NCBI GenBank assembly: GCA_022616595.1
Contig: JAKEEL010000268.1
Coordinates: forward strand, 1-8,876
Reading direction: 5' to 3'
DNA: 8,876 nt
Source of the DNA: Methylococcaceae bacterium
GTDB taxonomy: Bacteria; Pseudomonadota; Gammaproteobacteria; Methylococcales; UBA1147
Under the pieces are notes generated by a model. It had not been told where the DNA came from. It searched no databases and saw only the letters and a list, made by a program, of their open reading frames with translations. The position numbers were made by a program, and so were the translations under genes. Below, piece by piece: positions 1 to 6,323 of the stretch; the first letter of the stretch is position 1; every line of letters starts with the position of its first letter.

Positions 1-2
1 CG

Positions 3-1625
3 GCGGCCCGCAAGGATTTCTATAGCCGCGACCAGGGTTCGCGGCTCATGCCGCTGCGCTGGTTCACCGCATTGAAGCAGCCGGATGGCAAACCATTCAT
101 GGCGGACAGCCTCGTCCGGTACGGCTACCTGCCGAACGAGGACGCCCAACCGTCCGGGCTTCCGGTGGGTTTCAGCGTCGATGGCAGCGGCAAAGACCTC
201 GGCATGACCTGCTCCGCCTGCCACACGCGCCAGATCGAGGTCGGCGGCACCGCCTACCGGATTGACGGCGGCCCGGCTTTCGCCGATTTCCAGAGCTTCG
301 CGGCCGACCTCGACAGCGCCGTGAATACCGTGCTGAGCGATCCAAAAGCCTTCGCGGATTTCGCGCGGGCCGTGCTCGGCCCCGCGCCGGCGGCGGGAGA
401 GCAGGCGAAACTGCGCGAGGCGGTGCGGGCCTGGTACACGCCTTACCATACGATCATGGATCGCGCCTTGCCCAAGCACAAACCCTGGGGACCCGTGCGG
501 CTCGACGCCGTGGCGATGATCTTCAATCGGGTCAGCGGTCTCGATATCGGTCCTCCACCGAGTTATATGATTCCCGAGAACATACAAGTCGCCGACGCGC
601 CGGTGCGCTATCCCTTCATCTGGAACGCGCCAATCCAGGACAAGACGCAATGGCCCGGCTTCGCGGACAATGGCGACAAGATTCTGGCACTGTCCCGCAA
701 TTCCGGCGAGGTCTATGGCGTGTTCGCGGTTTTCCACCCCCGGAAGAACGAAGGGAAACTCCTGGGCTTCGATTTCCTGGCCGACAATTCGGCGAATTTT
801 CAGGGACTGGAAGCGTTGGAGGAGTTGGTCCTGAAGATCGGCCCGCCGAAATGGCCTTGGGCCGTGGATCAGTCACTCGCGGACGCGGGCCGGGAGATCT
901 ACGACCGCAAGACCGGCCAAGGCGGCTGCATCGAATGCCATGGAATCCGGCGCGGTCAGCCTCGGCTGTTGAACAAGAACACCTGGGCCACGCCGGTTCA
1001 GGATGTCGGCACGGATTCCAGGGAATACAATATCCTCGGGTGGCGGGTGAAGAGCGGCGTGCTGGAAGGCGCTTACATCCCGATTCTCTCGCAAGAGCCG
1101 CTCAAATCCATGGATCTGGCCGTCAATGTCCTGCAAACGGCAGTCATGGGAACCCTCCTCCAGCATCTCTCCGCGGACCTGCTGAGCGCAAAGGCGGAAG
1201 CGAAACTCGAGTTCAAGGCCAGGATCCTGCGCAGGCTGTTGGGACCGACGATCGATCAGTTGAAAGGCGCGTTCCGCAAGCCGGAGGTCTCCGGCAAACC
1301 CTCCTTCGCCTACGAATCCCGGGTGATGGAAGGGATCTGGGCGGCCGCCCCGTATCTCCACAACGGCTCGGTGCCGAGCCTCGCTGAACTCCTGAAACCG
1401 GCGGCCGAACGGGTAACCTCGTTCAAGGTGGGTCCGGCCTATGATTCGGTGAATGTCGGCCTGGCCGCCGAACAGACCCGCTTCGACTATACCTACCGGA
1501 CGACCGATTGCAGCGCTGGCGACTCCGGACGCAACTCCGGAAACAGCCGTTGCGGCCATGAATTCGGCACCCGGCTTTCCGCGGACGAGAAGAAGGCGCT
1601 GCTGGAATACCTCAAGGTGCTGTAG
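3..1625 (+). CDS. Di-heme c-type cytochrome, MauG/cytochrome c peroxidase/RoxA-like (5' partial)
   Basis: The frame is open to the left edge: residues before the first internal ATG at 48 still read as protein, so the true start and any signal peptide lie upstream. Numbering from that ATG, two CxxCH haem c sites are visible, CSACH at 55-59 and CIECH at 294-298. Near the C-terminus comes WAAAPYLHNGSVPSL (431-445), the block typical of di-heme peroxidase and rubber-oxygenase (RoxA/LatA-like) proteins. The end, with GHEFGTRLS and a closing LLEYLKVL, is also typical of that group. Such proteins are periplasmic or secreted and use one haem for oxidation chemistry and the other for electron transfer. 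The substrate cannot be read from the sequence; peroxide reduction, oxidation of a partner protein and polyisoprene cleavage are all possible. The di-heme call is firm, the RoxA-like subgroup is inferred from remembered family patterns. Confidence 0.88.
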   Translation, partial: AARKDFYSRDQGSRLMPLRWFTALKQPDGKPFMADSLVRYGYLPNEDAQPSGLPVGFSVDGSGKDLGMTCSACHTRQIEVGGTAYRIDGGPAFADFQSFAADLDSAVNTVLSDPKAFADFARAVLGPAPAAGEQAKLREAVRAWYTPYHTIMDRALPKHKPWGPVRLDAVAMIFNRVSGLDIGPPPSYMIPENIQVADAPVRYPFIWNAPIQDKTQWPGFADNGDKILALSRNSGEVYGVFAVFHPRKNEGKLLGFDFLADNSANFQGLEALEELVLKIGPPKWPWAVDQSLADAGREIYDRKTGQGGCIECHGIRRGQPRLLNKNTWATPVQDVGTDSREYNILGWRVKSGVLEGAYIPILSQEPLKSMDLAVNVLQTAVMGTLLQHLSADLLSAKAEAKLEFKARILRRLLGPTIDQLKGAFRKPEVSGKPSFAYESRVMEGIWAAAPYLHNGSVPSLAELLKPAAERVTSFKVGPAYDSVNVGLAAEQTRFDYTYRTTDCSAGDSGRNSGNSRCGHEFGTRLSADEKKALLEYLKVL

Positions 1626-1635
1626 GATCCGGAGA

Positions 1636-1666
1636 CCCGCCTTCCCGCCTCGGCCGGGAGGGCGGG
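1636..1666. terminator. Strong GC-rich hairpin after the cytochrome gene
   Basis: The arms at 1636-1647 and 1655-1666 pair over 12 bp with one G-U pair around a 7-base loop, starting 11 bases after the cytochrome stop codon. No run of T follows on either strand, so it is not a textbook intrinsic terminator. It may act with Rho or protect the 3' end of the message. The position between two gene ends supports a termination or processing role. Confidence 0.5.
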
Positions 1667-1689
1667 CTTACTATCGCCTGCCGCGCACT

Positions 1690-1718
1690 TTGACTTCATT
1701 CACGCGTTCCGCTTTAAC
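1690..1718 (+). promoter_or_regulatory. Sigma-70-like promoter for the membrane/spermidine-synthase-like gene
   Basis: TTGACT at 1690-1695 matches the -35 consensus in five of six positions. It is followed after exactly 17 bases by TTTAAC at 1713-1718 (four of six). Predicted transcription would begin about 1724-1725, which is on or next to the ATG of the following gene. The site lies just after the hairpin at 1636-1666, as expected for an independent transcription unit. Confidence 0.5.
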
Positions 1719-1723
1719 CATCG

Positions 1724-3259
1724 ATGGTCGATTTTCCACTCAATCGAAGTAATCCGGTTCAAAGCAGTGATCAAACATTTTTGCTGCTGAGCGCTTTTCT
1801 CTCCGGCATGGTCATCATGGCCGTCGAATTGACCGCGACGCAGTTGATGGCGCCCTTTTTCGGAACCTCGGTATTCGTCTGGACCAATCTGCTCGGCGTC
1901 GTGATGACGGCCCTCGCGCTCGGATATTGGCTCGGCGGCAAACTCGGGGACCACTATCCTTCGAAGGAATGGTTGTTTACGCTGCTGTTGTCGGCATCGT
2001 TCCTGTTGGCGCTGATCCCCGTGATCGCGCCCTGGATGCTGCAAGCGATCAGCGCAAGCATCGAGGAAGATCTTGTTTCGCTGGTCGTGAATTCATTGTT
2101 GGGCAGCATCGTCCTGTTTGCAGTCCCCTTCATGGTCCTGGGCATGATCAGCCCGTCGATCGTCCGGCTGCTCAGTTCCGGAATCGAAGCGAGCGGGAGC
2201 GTCGCTGGCCTGGTATTTTCGGCATCGACGATCGGCAGCATCCTCGGGACTTTTCTGCCGACCCTGCTGTTCGTTCCGTGGATCGGATGCAAGCGTACGA
2301 TCTTCCTGTTTGCCGGAATCCTGCTGCTGTTGAGTCTAATCGGTCTTCGAAAAGCGATCCTCTGGCTATTCGCTGCAATTTTTATATTCCTGGTTTATCG
2401 GGTTCCGGGTACCTTGTTCAATCAGGCCGATATCGTATACCAGACCGAGTCACTTTACGGACATGTCTGGGTCATCCGGGACGGTCGAGGTTTCTATCGC
2501 TTGAAACGCGACCAGAAGTACGGCGTGCAATCGGTTTATCACCCGCAAAAGGTCCTGACCGATGGGGTTTGGGACTATTTCATCGTCGCGCCGCTGTTCC
2601 AGCCGTGGAAAAAACATCAGTCCATTACCATTATCGGGTCCGCGGGCGGAACCGCGTACCGGGTCTGGCAGGAAACGCTCGGGGATCGATTTCACTTTCA
2701 GTTCGAAGGAGCCGAAATCGATCCGGCCGTAGTGAGCATGGCGTGCCGGTATTTCGGTCTGAATTACCCGAATCTGCGAATCAACACCAGCGACGGGCGG
2801 CGTTATCTTGTTCAAAGTCGAACGCGCTTCGATGTCGTGCTTCTCGACGCCTACCACAACCTGTATATCCCTCCTCACCTGACCAGCCTGGAATTTTTTC
2901 GATTGGTCGAATCGAGATTGAATCCGGATGGGGTCACGCTCGCGAATGTCCACTCCTGGCTGAGCACTTCCGAAGTCGTCGACAGGATGATCCGCACCCT
3001 CGGCGAAGTCTTTCACAAAGTTTGGATTATTAACGTCAGCCGCACCAATTTTCTGCTGGTCGCGACGAACGGCCGCGGAGATCTGTTCGAGGCCATCGGT
3101 GCAATTCCCCCGACATTGCACGATCTTGCCGGGCGGATCAAGACCCGAAGCCACCGTCTGACCGAGCTGCCGGAGGCCGCCTTGATCACCGATGACCGGC
3201 CCTTGAGCGCCGTGGTCTTCGATCGCGCCGCGGTGGAACGATGGGCGGTCCTTCCATAA
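1724..3259 (+). CDS. Membrane protein with fused spermidine-synthase-like (SAM-fold) domain
   Basis: The 511-residue product has two parts. Residues about 18-226 contain roughly seven hydrophobic segments, with short polar links such as GKLGDHYPSKE (73-83). Residues about 240-500 look like the aminopropyltransferase/spermidine synthase fold. There, a glycine-rich nucleotide loop IIGSAGGTAYRV (303-314) is followed by EID (331-333), DGRRY (357-361), LLDAYHN (373-379) and a late TDDRPLSAV (489-497). This matches the 'fused MFS/spermidine synthase' architecture common in proteobacteria. True spermidine synthases have GGGDG in the loop; here it is GSAGG, so polyamine synthesis is unproven and the substrate is unknown. 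The start has no visible Shine-Dalgarno sequence, and the next in-frame ATG (1808) lies inside the first membrane segment. The gene stands alone between its own promoter and an intergenic dyad. Confidence 0.85.
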   Translation: MVDFPLNRSNPVQSSDQTFLLLSAFLSGMVIMAVELTATQLMAPFFGTSVFVWTNLLGVVMTALALGYWLGGKLGDHYPSKEWLFTLLLSASFLLALIPVIAPWMLQAISASIEEDLVSLVVNSLLGSIVLFAVPFMVLGMISPSIVRLLSSGIEASGSVAGLVFSASTIGSILGTFLPTLLFVPWIGCKRTIFLFAGILLLLSLIGLRKAILWLFAAIFIFLVYRVPGTLFNQADIVYQTESLYGHVWVIRDGRGFYRLKRDQKYGVQSVYHPQKVLTDGVWDYFIVAPLFQPWKKHQSITIIGSAGGTAYRVWQETLGDRFHFQFEGAEIDPAVVSMACRYFGLNYPNLRINTSDGRRYLVQSRTRFDVVLLDAYHNLYIPPHLTSLEFFRLVESRLNPDGVTLANVHSWLSTSEVVDRMIRTLGEVFHKVWIINVSRTNFLLVATNGRGDLFEAIGAIPPTLHDLAGRIKTRSHRLTELPEAALITDDRPLSAVVFDRAAVERWAVLP

Positions 3260-3297
3260 TTCGCGCCGGCCGGTTAAAAATTCGAAATTCACGTCAA

Positions 3298-3353
3298 GAG
3301 TGTTTCCAGAAGAACAACTGATTATGCCGATTGTATTTTCAATCGCAACACTC
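3298..3353. promoter_or_regulatory. Nested inverted repeats upstream of the sigma-54-type promoter
   Basis: GAGTGTT (3298-3304) is the exact reverse complement of AACACTC (3347-3353). Inside lies a second perfect dyad, CGATTG (3328-3333) with CAATCG (3340-3345). In addition TGTT (3301-3304) and AACA (3313-3316) form a TGT-N10-ACA arrangement, the spacing known for NifA-type enhancer sites. The region sits roughly 100-150 bases upstream of the -24/-12 candidate, the usual distance for an activator site. Alternatively it could be an RNA structure at the 3' end of the preceding gene, although no clear T tract follows. Confidence 0.35.
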
Positions 3354-3449
3354 CCGTTTTCACAACCCGATCATCCCATGTCGCCATAGGAATTCATTAC
3401 TTCCGATAAAACAATGGCATAGATACACATAATCGCTCGACAATCGGAT

Positions 3450-3465
3450 TGGCACGGTACCTGCC
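3450..3465 (+). promoter_or_regulatory. Sigma-54 (RpoN) -24/-12 promoter candidate
   Basis: TGGCACGGTACCTGCC carries a perfect -24 element (TGGCACG, preceded by T) and a -12 element CTGC at the exact canonical spacing, with 10 bases between the invariant GG and GC. CTGC rather than TTGC at -12 also occurs in known RpoN promoters such as Klebsiella nifH. Transcription would begin near 3476, giving a leader of about 74 bases before the ATG at 3550. A weaker sigma-70 alternative at 3498 was considered and found poor. Confidence 0.6.
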
Positions 3466-3549
3466 TTATCCCTGACAGGCGAATCCATCGCTTCGAATTG
3501 AAACGAAACAGTTACCCAACACATTAATGAATTAGCAGGAGATACGACC

Positions 3550-3861
3550 ATGACAACTTTAGAAATCCGTGATATGGCAGCCGACCGGGAACTCGACCGT
3601 GAAGCGATGGCGGACATTCGTGGCGGCATGTTTGAAGGTTTCTTCGGCGGAATCGACATCCTTTCCCCGGACTTTTACAACAAGGTCACCCCGATCGACG
3701 GAAGAGTCAGCATTCCAACCGTACAGACCAACAACCTGGCGCAACTCGATGTAACAGATGCCAAAAACGGGGGCGGAATCAACTTCGTAAGCAATAACAA
3801 ATTCGCGTTGCAGTCGAACAGCAACAACATTTCGAATTTTCTGAACCCGACCGTCTTTTGA
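3550..3861 (+). CDS. Small protein with double-glycine-type leader, Asn-rich remainder
   Basis: The start is clear: AGGAGA at 3537-3542 stands seven bases before the ATG. The 103-residue product has no N-terminal hydrophobic signal. Residues 14-26 read ELDREAMADIRGG, an acidic amphipathic stretch ending in Gly-Gly, which resembles the leader of peptides cleaved and exported by peptidase-containing ABC transporters. I recall similar ELDRxxMxxxRGG starts in other small proteobacterial proteins but cannot name a characterised family. The remaining 77 residues begin MFEGFFGG, then become rich in Asn, Ser and Thr, with no Cys at all, which argues against a lanthipeptide or disulfide bacteriocin. 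No transporter or modification gene is adjacent. The gene has its own candidate sigma-54 promoter and terminator, so it is probably expressed alone under specific conditions. Being a real gene is well supported; the function (secreted peptide, signal or bacteriocin-like) is inferred. Confidence 0.85.
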   Translation: MTTLEIRDMAADRELDREAMADIRGGMFEGFFGGIDILSPDFYNKVTPIDGRVSIPTVQTNNLAQLDVTDAKNGGGINFVSNNKFALQSNSNNISNFLNPTVF

Positions 3862-3882
3862 TCAATCGACGCATCGAAAAAG

Positions 3883-3909
3883 CGGAGGCCTCGTGCCTCC
3901 GTTTTTTTT
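3883..3909. terminator. Bidirectional intrinsic terminator between convergent genes
   Basis: CGGAGGC (3883-3889) pairs perfectly with GCCTCCG (3895-3901) around a five-base loop. Eight T follow on the plus strand (3902-3909). On the minus strand the same stem is followed by CTTTTT (3882-3877). It therefore ends the small leader-peptide gene on the plus strand and also the queA/cysteine-cluster transcript arriving on the minus strand. Confidence 0.93.
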
Positions 3910-3963
3910 CGTATAATCCGATACCTTGGCAAGTTCCCTGATCGAATGCGGTAGCCTTGGAGG

Positions 3964-4260
3964 CTAGCGACCGGTTGCTCCCCGGATTTTCAAGCCTCGG
4001 GAAATTTCAGGGCGGGTATTCTTTTCGAGCCAGGCTATTTTCGTCAACGCATCGTTGCGGTCCACGCCGCATAGATCCTCCGTAGGCTGCAATGCAGAGC
4101 ACACCGCAGGCCGCTCCTTTCGGCCGAACAAGCTGCATCGATATTCGCCGGTCAGATGAATGCAAGGGGTACCCGCAGGTTTTCCTTCGGGCAACCCCGG
4201 GATCGGGGATGAAATTGAAAGCGCGATGCAACAGGCGCCACAGGCGGGACGACATTTCAT
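3964..4260 (-). CDS. YkgJ-family cysteine-cluster protein
   Basis: The 98-residue product starts MKCRPACGACC, giving Cys 3, 7, 10 and 11, then has Cys at 33, 42, 54 and 64. The blocks SSPIPGLPEGKPAG (17-30), FGRKERPAVC (45-54) and LQPTEDLCG (57-65) fit the small proteobacterial YkgJ/CxxCxxCC family, annotated as a putative zinc- or iron-chelating domain. The biochemical role of this family is not established. Its ATG overlaps the queA stop codon by four bases (ATGA at 4260-4257), so translation is likely coupled to queA and both share one message ending at the bidirectional terminator. The 98-residue length is usual for the short members, and nothing suggests truncation. Confidence 0.87.
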   Translation of the reverse strand: MKCRPACGACCIALSISSPIPGLPEGKPAGTPCIHLTGEYRCSLFGRKERPAVCSALQPTEDLCGVDRNDALTKIAWLEKNTRPEISRGLKIRGATGR

Positions 4261-5321
4261 CGGAGGTTCGGGTGCCTGAATGGAGCGGTTTCGTATCCCG
4301 CGCGGGTCAAAAACATCGCATCGCCGTAACTGAAAAAGCGGTATTCCTCCCGAACCGCGTGACGATACGCGCCCATCACCGCTTCATAGCCCGCGAAGGC
4401 ACAGACCAGGATCAGCAAGGTTGACTCGGGCAGATGAAAATTGGTCAGCAGATGGTCGGCGCAGGCAAAACGAAAACCCGGTGTAATGAATAGATCGGTT
4501 TCTCCAGTGAAGATCTCGATGCGGCCGCTTTGCGATGCAGTTTCCAGCGCCCGGATCGATGTGCTGCCGACCGCGATCACCTTGCCGCGCCGGGATTTCG
4601 TCTCCTTGACCGCCGACACCACCGATGCGTCGACTTCACAGACTTCCGAGTGCATACGATGTTCTTCCAGGTTCTCGACCCGGACCGGCTGAAAAGTCCC
4701 ACTGCCCACATGCAAAGTCACATAGGCAATTCCGACACCCTTGCTGCGGAGTTTTTGAATCATATTTTCGTCGAAGTGCAGTCCCGCGGTCGGCGCCGCG
4801 ACTGCGCCGGGTCTTTCGGCATAGACCGTTTGGTAACGCTCGCGGTCCAGGTCCTGGTCGGGACGCCGAATATAGGACGGCAAGGGGATATGCCCCTCGG
4901 CATCCAGTAGTTTCCCGATCGACTCGTTGCCGAGGTGTTCCAGAACCCAGAGATCACCCCGCCGCTCAAGCAGCACAAAAACCCTTCCACTCGCAAGTTC
5001 GATCACCGTTCCGGGGCGCATGGGTTTATTGGAGCGGGTATGGGCAAGCATCCGTTTGTTGTGCAAAATTCTTTCGACCAGAATTTCGACCTTTCCACCG
5101 CTCGGCTTTTTCCCGAACAAACGCGCCGGAATCACGCGCGTGTTGTTGAACACGAGCAAATCGCCCGGTTTCACCAGATCGACCAGATCCAGAAAGCGCA
5201 GGTCCCTGATTTCACCCGTTTTACCGTCGAGGGTCAACATCCGGCTTGCGGTCCGGTTTTCCAGCGGATTCCGGGCGATCAGGCGGTTCGGCAGGTCATA
5301 GCGAAAATCGCTCTTGCGCAT
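4257..5321 (-). CDS. queA: tRNA preQ1(34) S-adenosylmethionine ribosyltransferase-isomerase QueA
   Basis: QueA transfers and isomerises the ribosyl group of SAM onto preQ1 at the wobble position of GUN-anticodon tRNAs, forming epoxyqueuosine in the cytoplasm. The 354-residue product matches the family along its length. Recognisable blocks are SDFRYDLPNRLIARNP (4-19), GDLLVFNNTRVIPARLFG (53-70), PGAVAAPTAGLHFD (171-184), VTLHVGSGTFQPVR (201-214), HRMHSE (221-226), TNFHLPESTL (293-302) and YRFFSYGDAMF (327-337). The start chosen gives MRKSDF, aligned with the E. coli MRVTDF start and the usual length near 355; an adjacent ATG at 5324 would add one Met. The frame stays open upstream to 5480, but those residues do not resemble QueA, and no start has a clear ribosome binding site. 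Upstream and divergent is tRNA-Leu; downstream, instead of the frequent partner tgt, is the cysteine-cluster gene. Confidence 0.97.
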   Translation of the reverse strand: MRKSDFRYDLPNRLIARNPLENRTASRMLTLDGKTGEIRDLRFLDLVDLVKPGDLLVFNNTRVIPARLFGKKPSGGKVEILVERILHNKRMLAHTRSNKPMRPGTVIELASGRVFVLLERRGDLWVLEHLGNESIGKLLDAEGHIPLPSYIRRPDQDLDRERYQTVYAERPGAVAAPTAGLHFDENMIQKLRSKGVGIAYVTLHVGSGTFQPVRVENLEEHRMHSEVCEVDASVVSAVKETKSRRGKVIAVGSTSIRALETASQSGRIEIFTGETDLFITPGFRFACADHLLTNFHLPESTLLILVCAFAGYEAVMGAYRHAVREEYRFFSYGDAMFLTRAGYETAPFRHPNLR

Positions 5322-5507
5322 CATCACAGTGGAGTTTAACAGGTTCAAAGCGTCTTTCTGAATATCGAAGCCCCCGAGTTCGGCGGCTTTCATAAATCGG
5401 TAGGACATGTTTGGGCAACCCGAGGTACCGCTTGCACGCGCAGCAAACCGGCCTATCCGGACGGCCCGGCAGATCAACAAATTCTGGCCTTATTCTCGTG
5501 ATTTATT

Positions 5508-5513
5508 TATACT
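5508..5513 (+). promoter_or_regulatory. -10 box of the tRNA-Leu promoter
   Basis: TATACT (five of six to TATAAT) lies 11 bases before the tRNA. It is followed by a GC-rich discriminator (CTCGCGCC), a feature usual in stringently controlled stable-RNA promoters. No good -35 hexamer is visible at 16-18 bases, so the promoter is assigned mainly from position and discriminator. Confidence 0.55.
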
Positions 5514-5524
5514 CTCGCGCCTGT

Positions 5525-5611
5525 GCCGAGGTGGCGAAACAGGTAGACGCGCCAGACTCAAAATCTGGTGGTGGCGACACCGTGCCGGTTCGATTCCGGC
5601 CCTCGGTACCA
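5525..5611 (+). tRNA. tRNA-Leu(CAA)
   Basis: The 87-base gene folds as a class II tRNA. Its acceptor arms are GCCGAGG (5525-5531) and CCTCGGT (5601-5607), followed by discriminator A and an encoded CCA. The anticodon stem CCAGA/TCTGG encloses CTCAAAA, giving anticodon CAA, which reads UUG leucine codons. A long variable arm (GTGGCGACAC region) and the T-arm with GGTTCGATTCC are present. It closely resembles E. coli leuX. It is divergent from queA, an arrangement I recall from Pseudomonas. Its 3' end is a plausible integration site for the accessory DNA to the right. Confidence 0.97.
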
Positions 5612-5681
5612 GCGTAAAAACAGGAACTTGCAGATACTTTCTCGACATAAAAAATCTGATTTTCAAAACGCCGCTTTTCAT

Positions 5682-5701
5682 GGGTCAACCCCGGGTCAAC
5701 C
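5682..5701. repeat. Tandem direct repeat GGGTCAACC
   Basis: Two identical 9-base copies, GGGTCAACC at 5682-5690 and 5693-5701, are separated by two C, a period of 11 bases or about one helical turn. They lie 71 bases past the tRNA end, in a stretch with no gene. Helically phased short repeats beside a tRNA suit arm-type binding sites of a tyrosine integrase, but they could equally be an operator. No integrase is present nearby. Confidence 0.6.
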
Positions 5702-5813
5702 TTTGAAAGGCATCGCACACAGACGAATTTTGATTGGTAGCTGGCTTGTTGAGCGCGGGACGATAGGTCGCGGGAGATGCCGAGATCGGCAAGAGTGGGC
5801 GAGGCGCAATGAA

Positions 5814-6266
5814 ATGATCCGCAACGCATTAAAAACGGCCAGATATGCTCTGCCAGTTTGTTATTTTGCAATGACCGCTTGCACCTCGGTCCAGGTCAAG
5901 CAGGTCCATTATGAAGAACACCCCCTGATTTTCGTTTGTATTGAACGCGATCCGAAAGTAATGGTGGAAGATTTCCTCGATGTGCTGCAGGATGGATTCT
6001 GGCGTCATGCGGTGGAAACGCAGGTTTTCGATGCGCCCCTGCCGGAATATTGTGAATATCATCTGCACTACACGGCGCGCCGATCCTGGGATATGGCGCC
6101 CTATTTAAGTTACGCTGAATTGATCCTTAAGCAACGCAATTTGTTAATCGGCAAAGCCATTTATGAGCATATCGGCGGATCGATGAGCATGGCCTATTTT
6201 ACGAAATGGGCCGGGACGCAGTCGAAGATGGACCCTGTGATCGATGAATTACTTGCAGAATATTGA
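5814..6266 (+). CDS. Sbal_3080-family-like lipoprotein
   Basis: The 150-residue product begins with a positively charged, hydrophobic leader (MIRNALKTARYALPVCYFAM) ending in TAC, with a lipobox-like Cys at 23, so it is predicted to be lipidated and anchored in the envelope. The mature part has the pattern RSWDMAPYLSYAEL (90-103), then IGKAIYE (112-118) and GG (121-122), then a C-terminal PVIDELL. This fits small lipoproteins annotated as Sbal_3080 family, whose function is unknown. Cys 42 and Cys 80 may form a disulfide. The ATG was chosen because GAGG (5801-5804) stands nine bases before it and the signal sequence starts here; the open frame further upstream overlaps the tRNA and is not protein-like. 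The gene is alone on its strand and more AT-rich than the housekeeping genes to the left. Confidence 0.78.
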   Translation: MIRNALKTARYALPVCYFAMTACTSVQVKQVHYEEHPLIFVCIERDPKVMVEDFLDVLQDGFWRHAVETQVFDAPLPEYCEYHLHYTARRSWDMAPYLSYAELILKQRNLLIGKAIYEHIGGSMSMAYFTKWAGTQSKMDPVIDELLAEY

Positions 6267-6294
6267 ACAGGTTCTTACCGATCGCGGCGCGCTC

Positions 6295-6323
6295 GGAAAC
6301 AAAAACCTGGCCGAAGCCAGGTT
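6295..6323 (-). terminator. Intrinsic terminator with UUCG loop for the toxin-antitoxin transcript
   Basis: Read on the minus strand, AACCTGGC (6323-6316), loop TTCG (6315-6312) and GCCAGGTT (6311-6304) form a perfect 8-bp hairpin with a stabilising UUCG tetraloop, followed by TTTGTTT. It lies about 200 bases past the antitoxin stop codon. On the plus strand the same stem follows the lipoprotein gene by 37 bases, but there the tail is only TTCTCT, so termination in that direction would be weak. Confidence 0.75.

Noticed and set aside
650..1387. 245-codon ORF on the plus strand and a 228-codon ORF on the minus strand (873-1559)
   Set aside because: Both are shadows of the GC-rich di-heme cytochrome gene, which has clear haem motifs in its own frame.
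1927..3292. Long ORFs at 1927-3033 (+) and 2450-3292 (-)
   Set aside because: They overlap the membrane/spermidine-synthase-like gene and lack recognisable domains; low-complexity, Arg-rich translation.
3498..3526. Sigma-70 promoter TTGAAA with ACATTA before the leader-peptide gene
   Set aside because: The -10 match is very poor at 17 or 18 bases; the -24/-12 site upstream is much better.
5322..5480. N-terminal extension of queA from an upstream start
   Set aside because: The added residues do not resemble QueA, and the family begins at MRKSDF; no ribosome binding site supports the longer form.
5407..5871. Several ORFs on both strands across the tRNA (e.g. minus strand with RAGIEPAR, plus strand with RRARLKIWWW)
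   Set aside because: They are translations of the tRNA-Leu gene and its complement, a well-known source of spurious proteins. None has a supported start.
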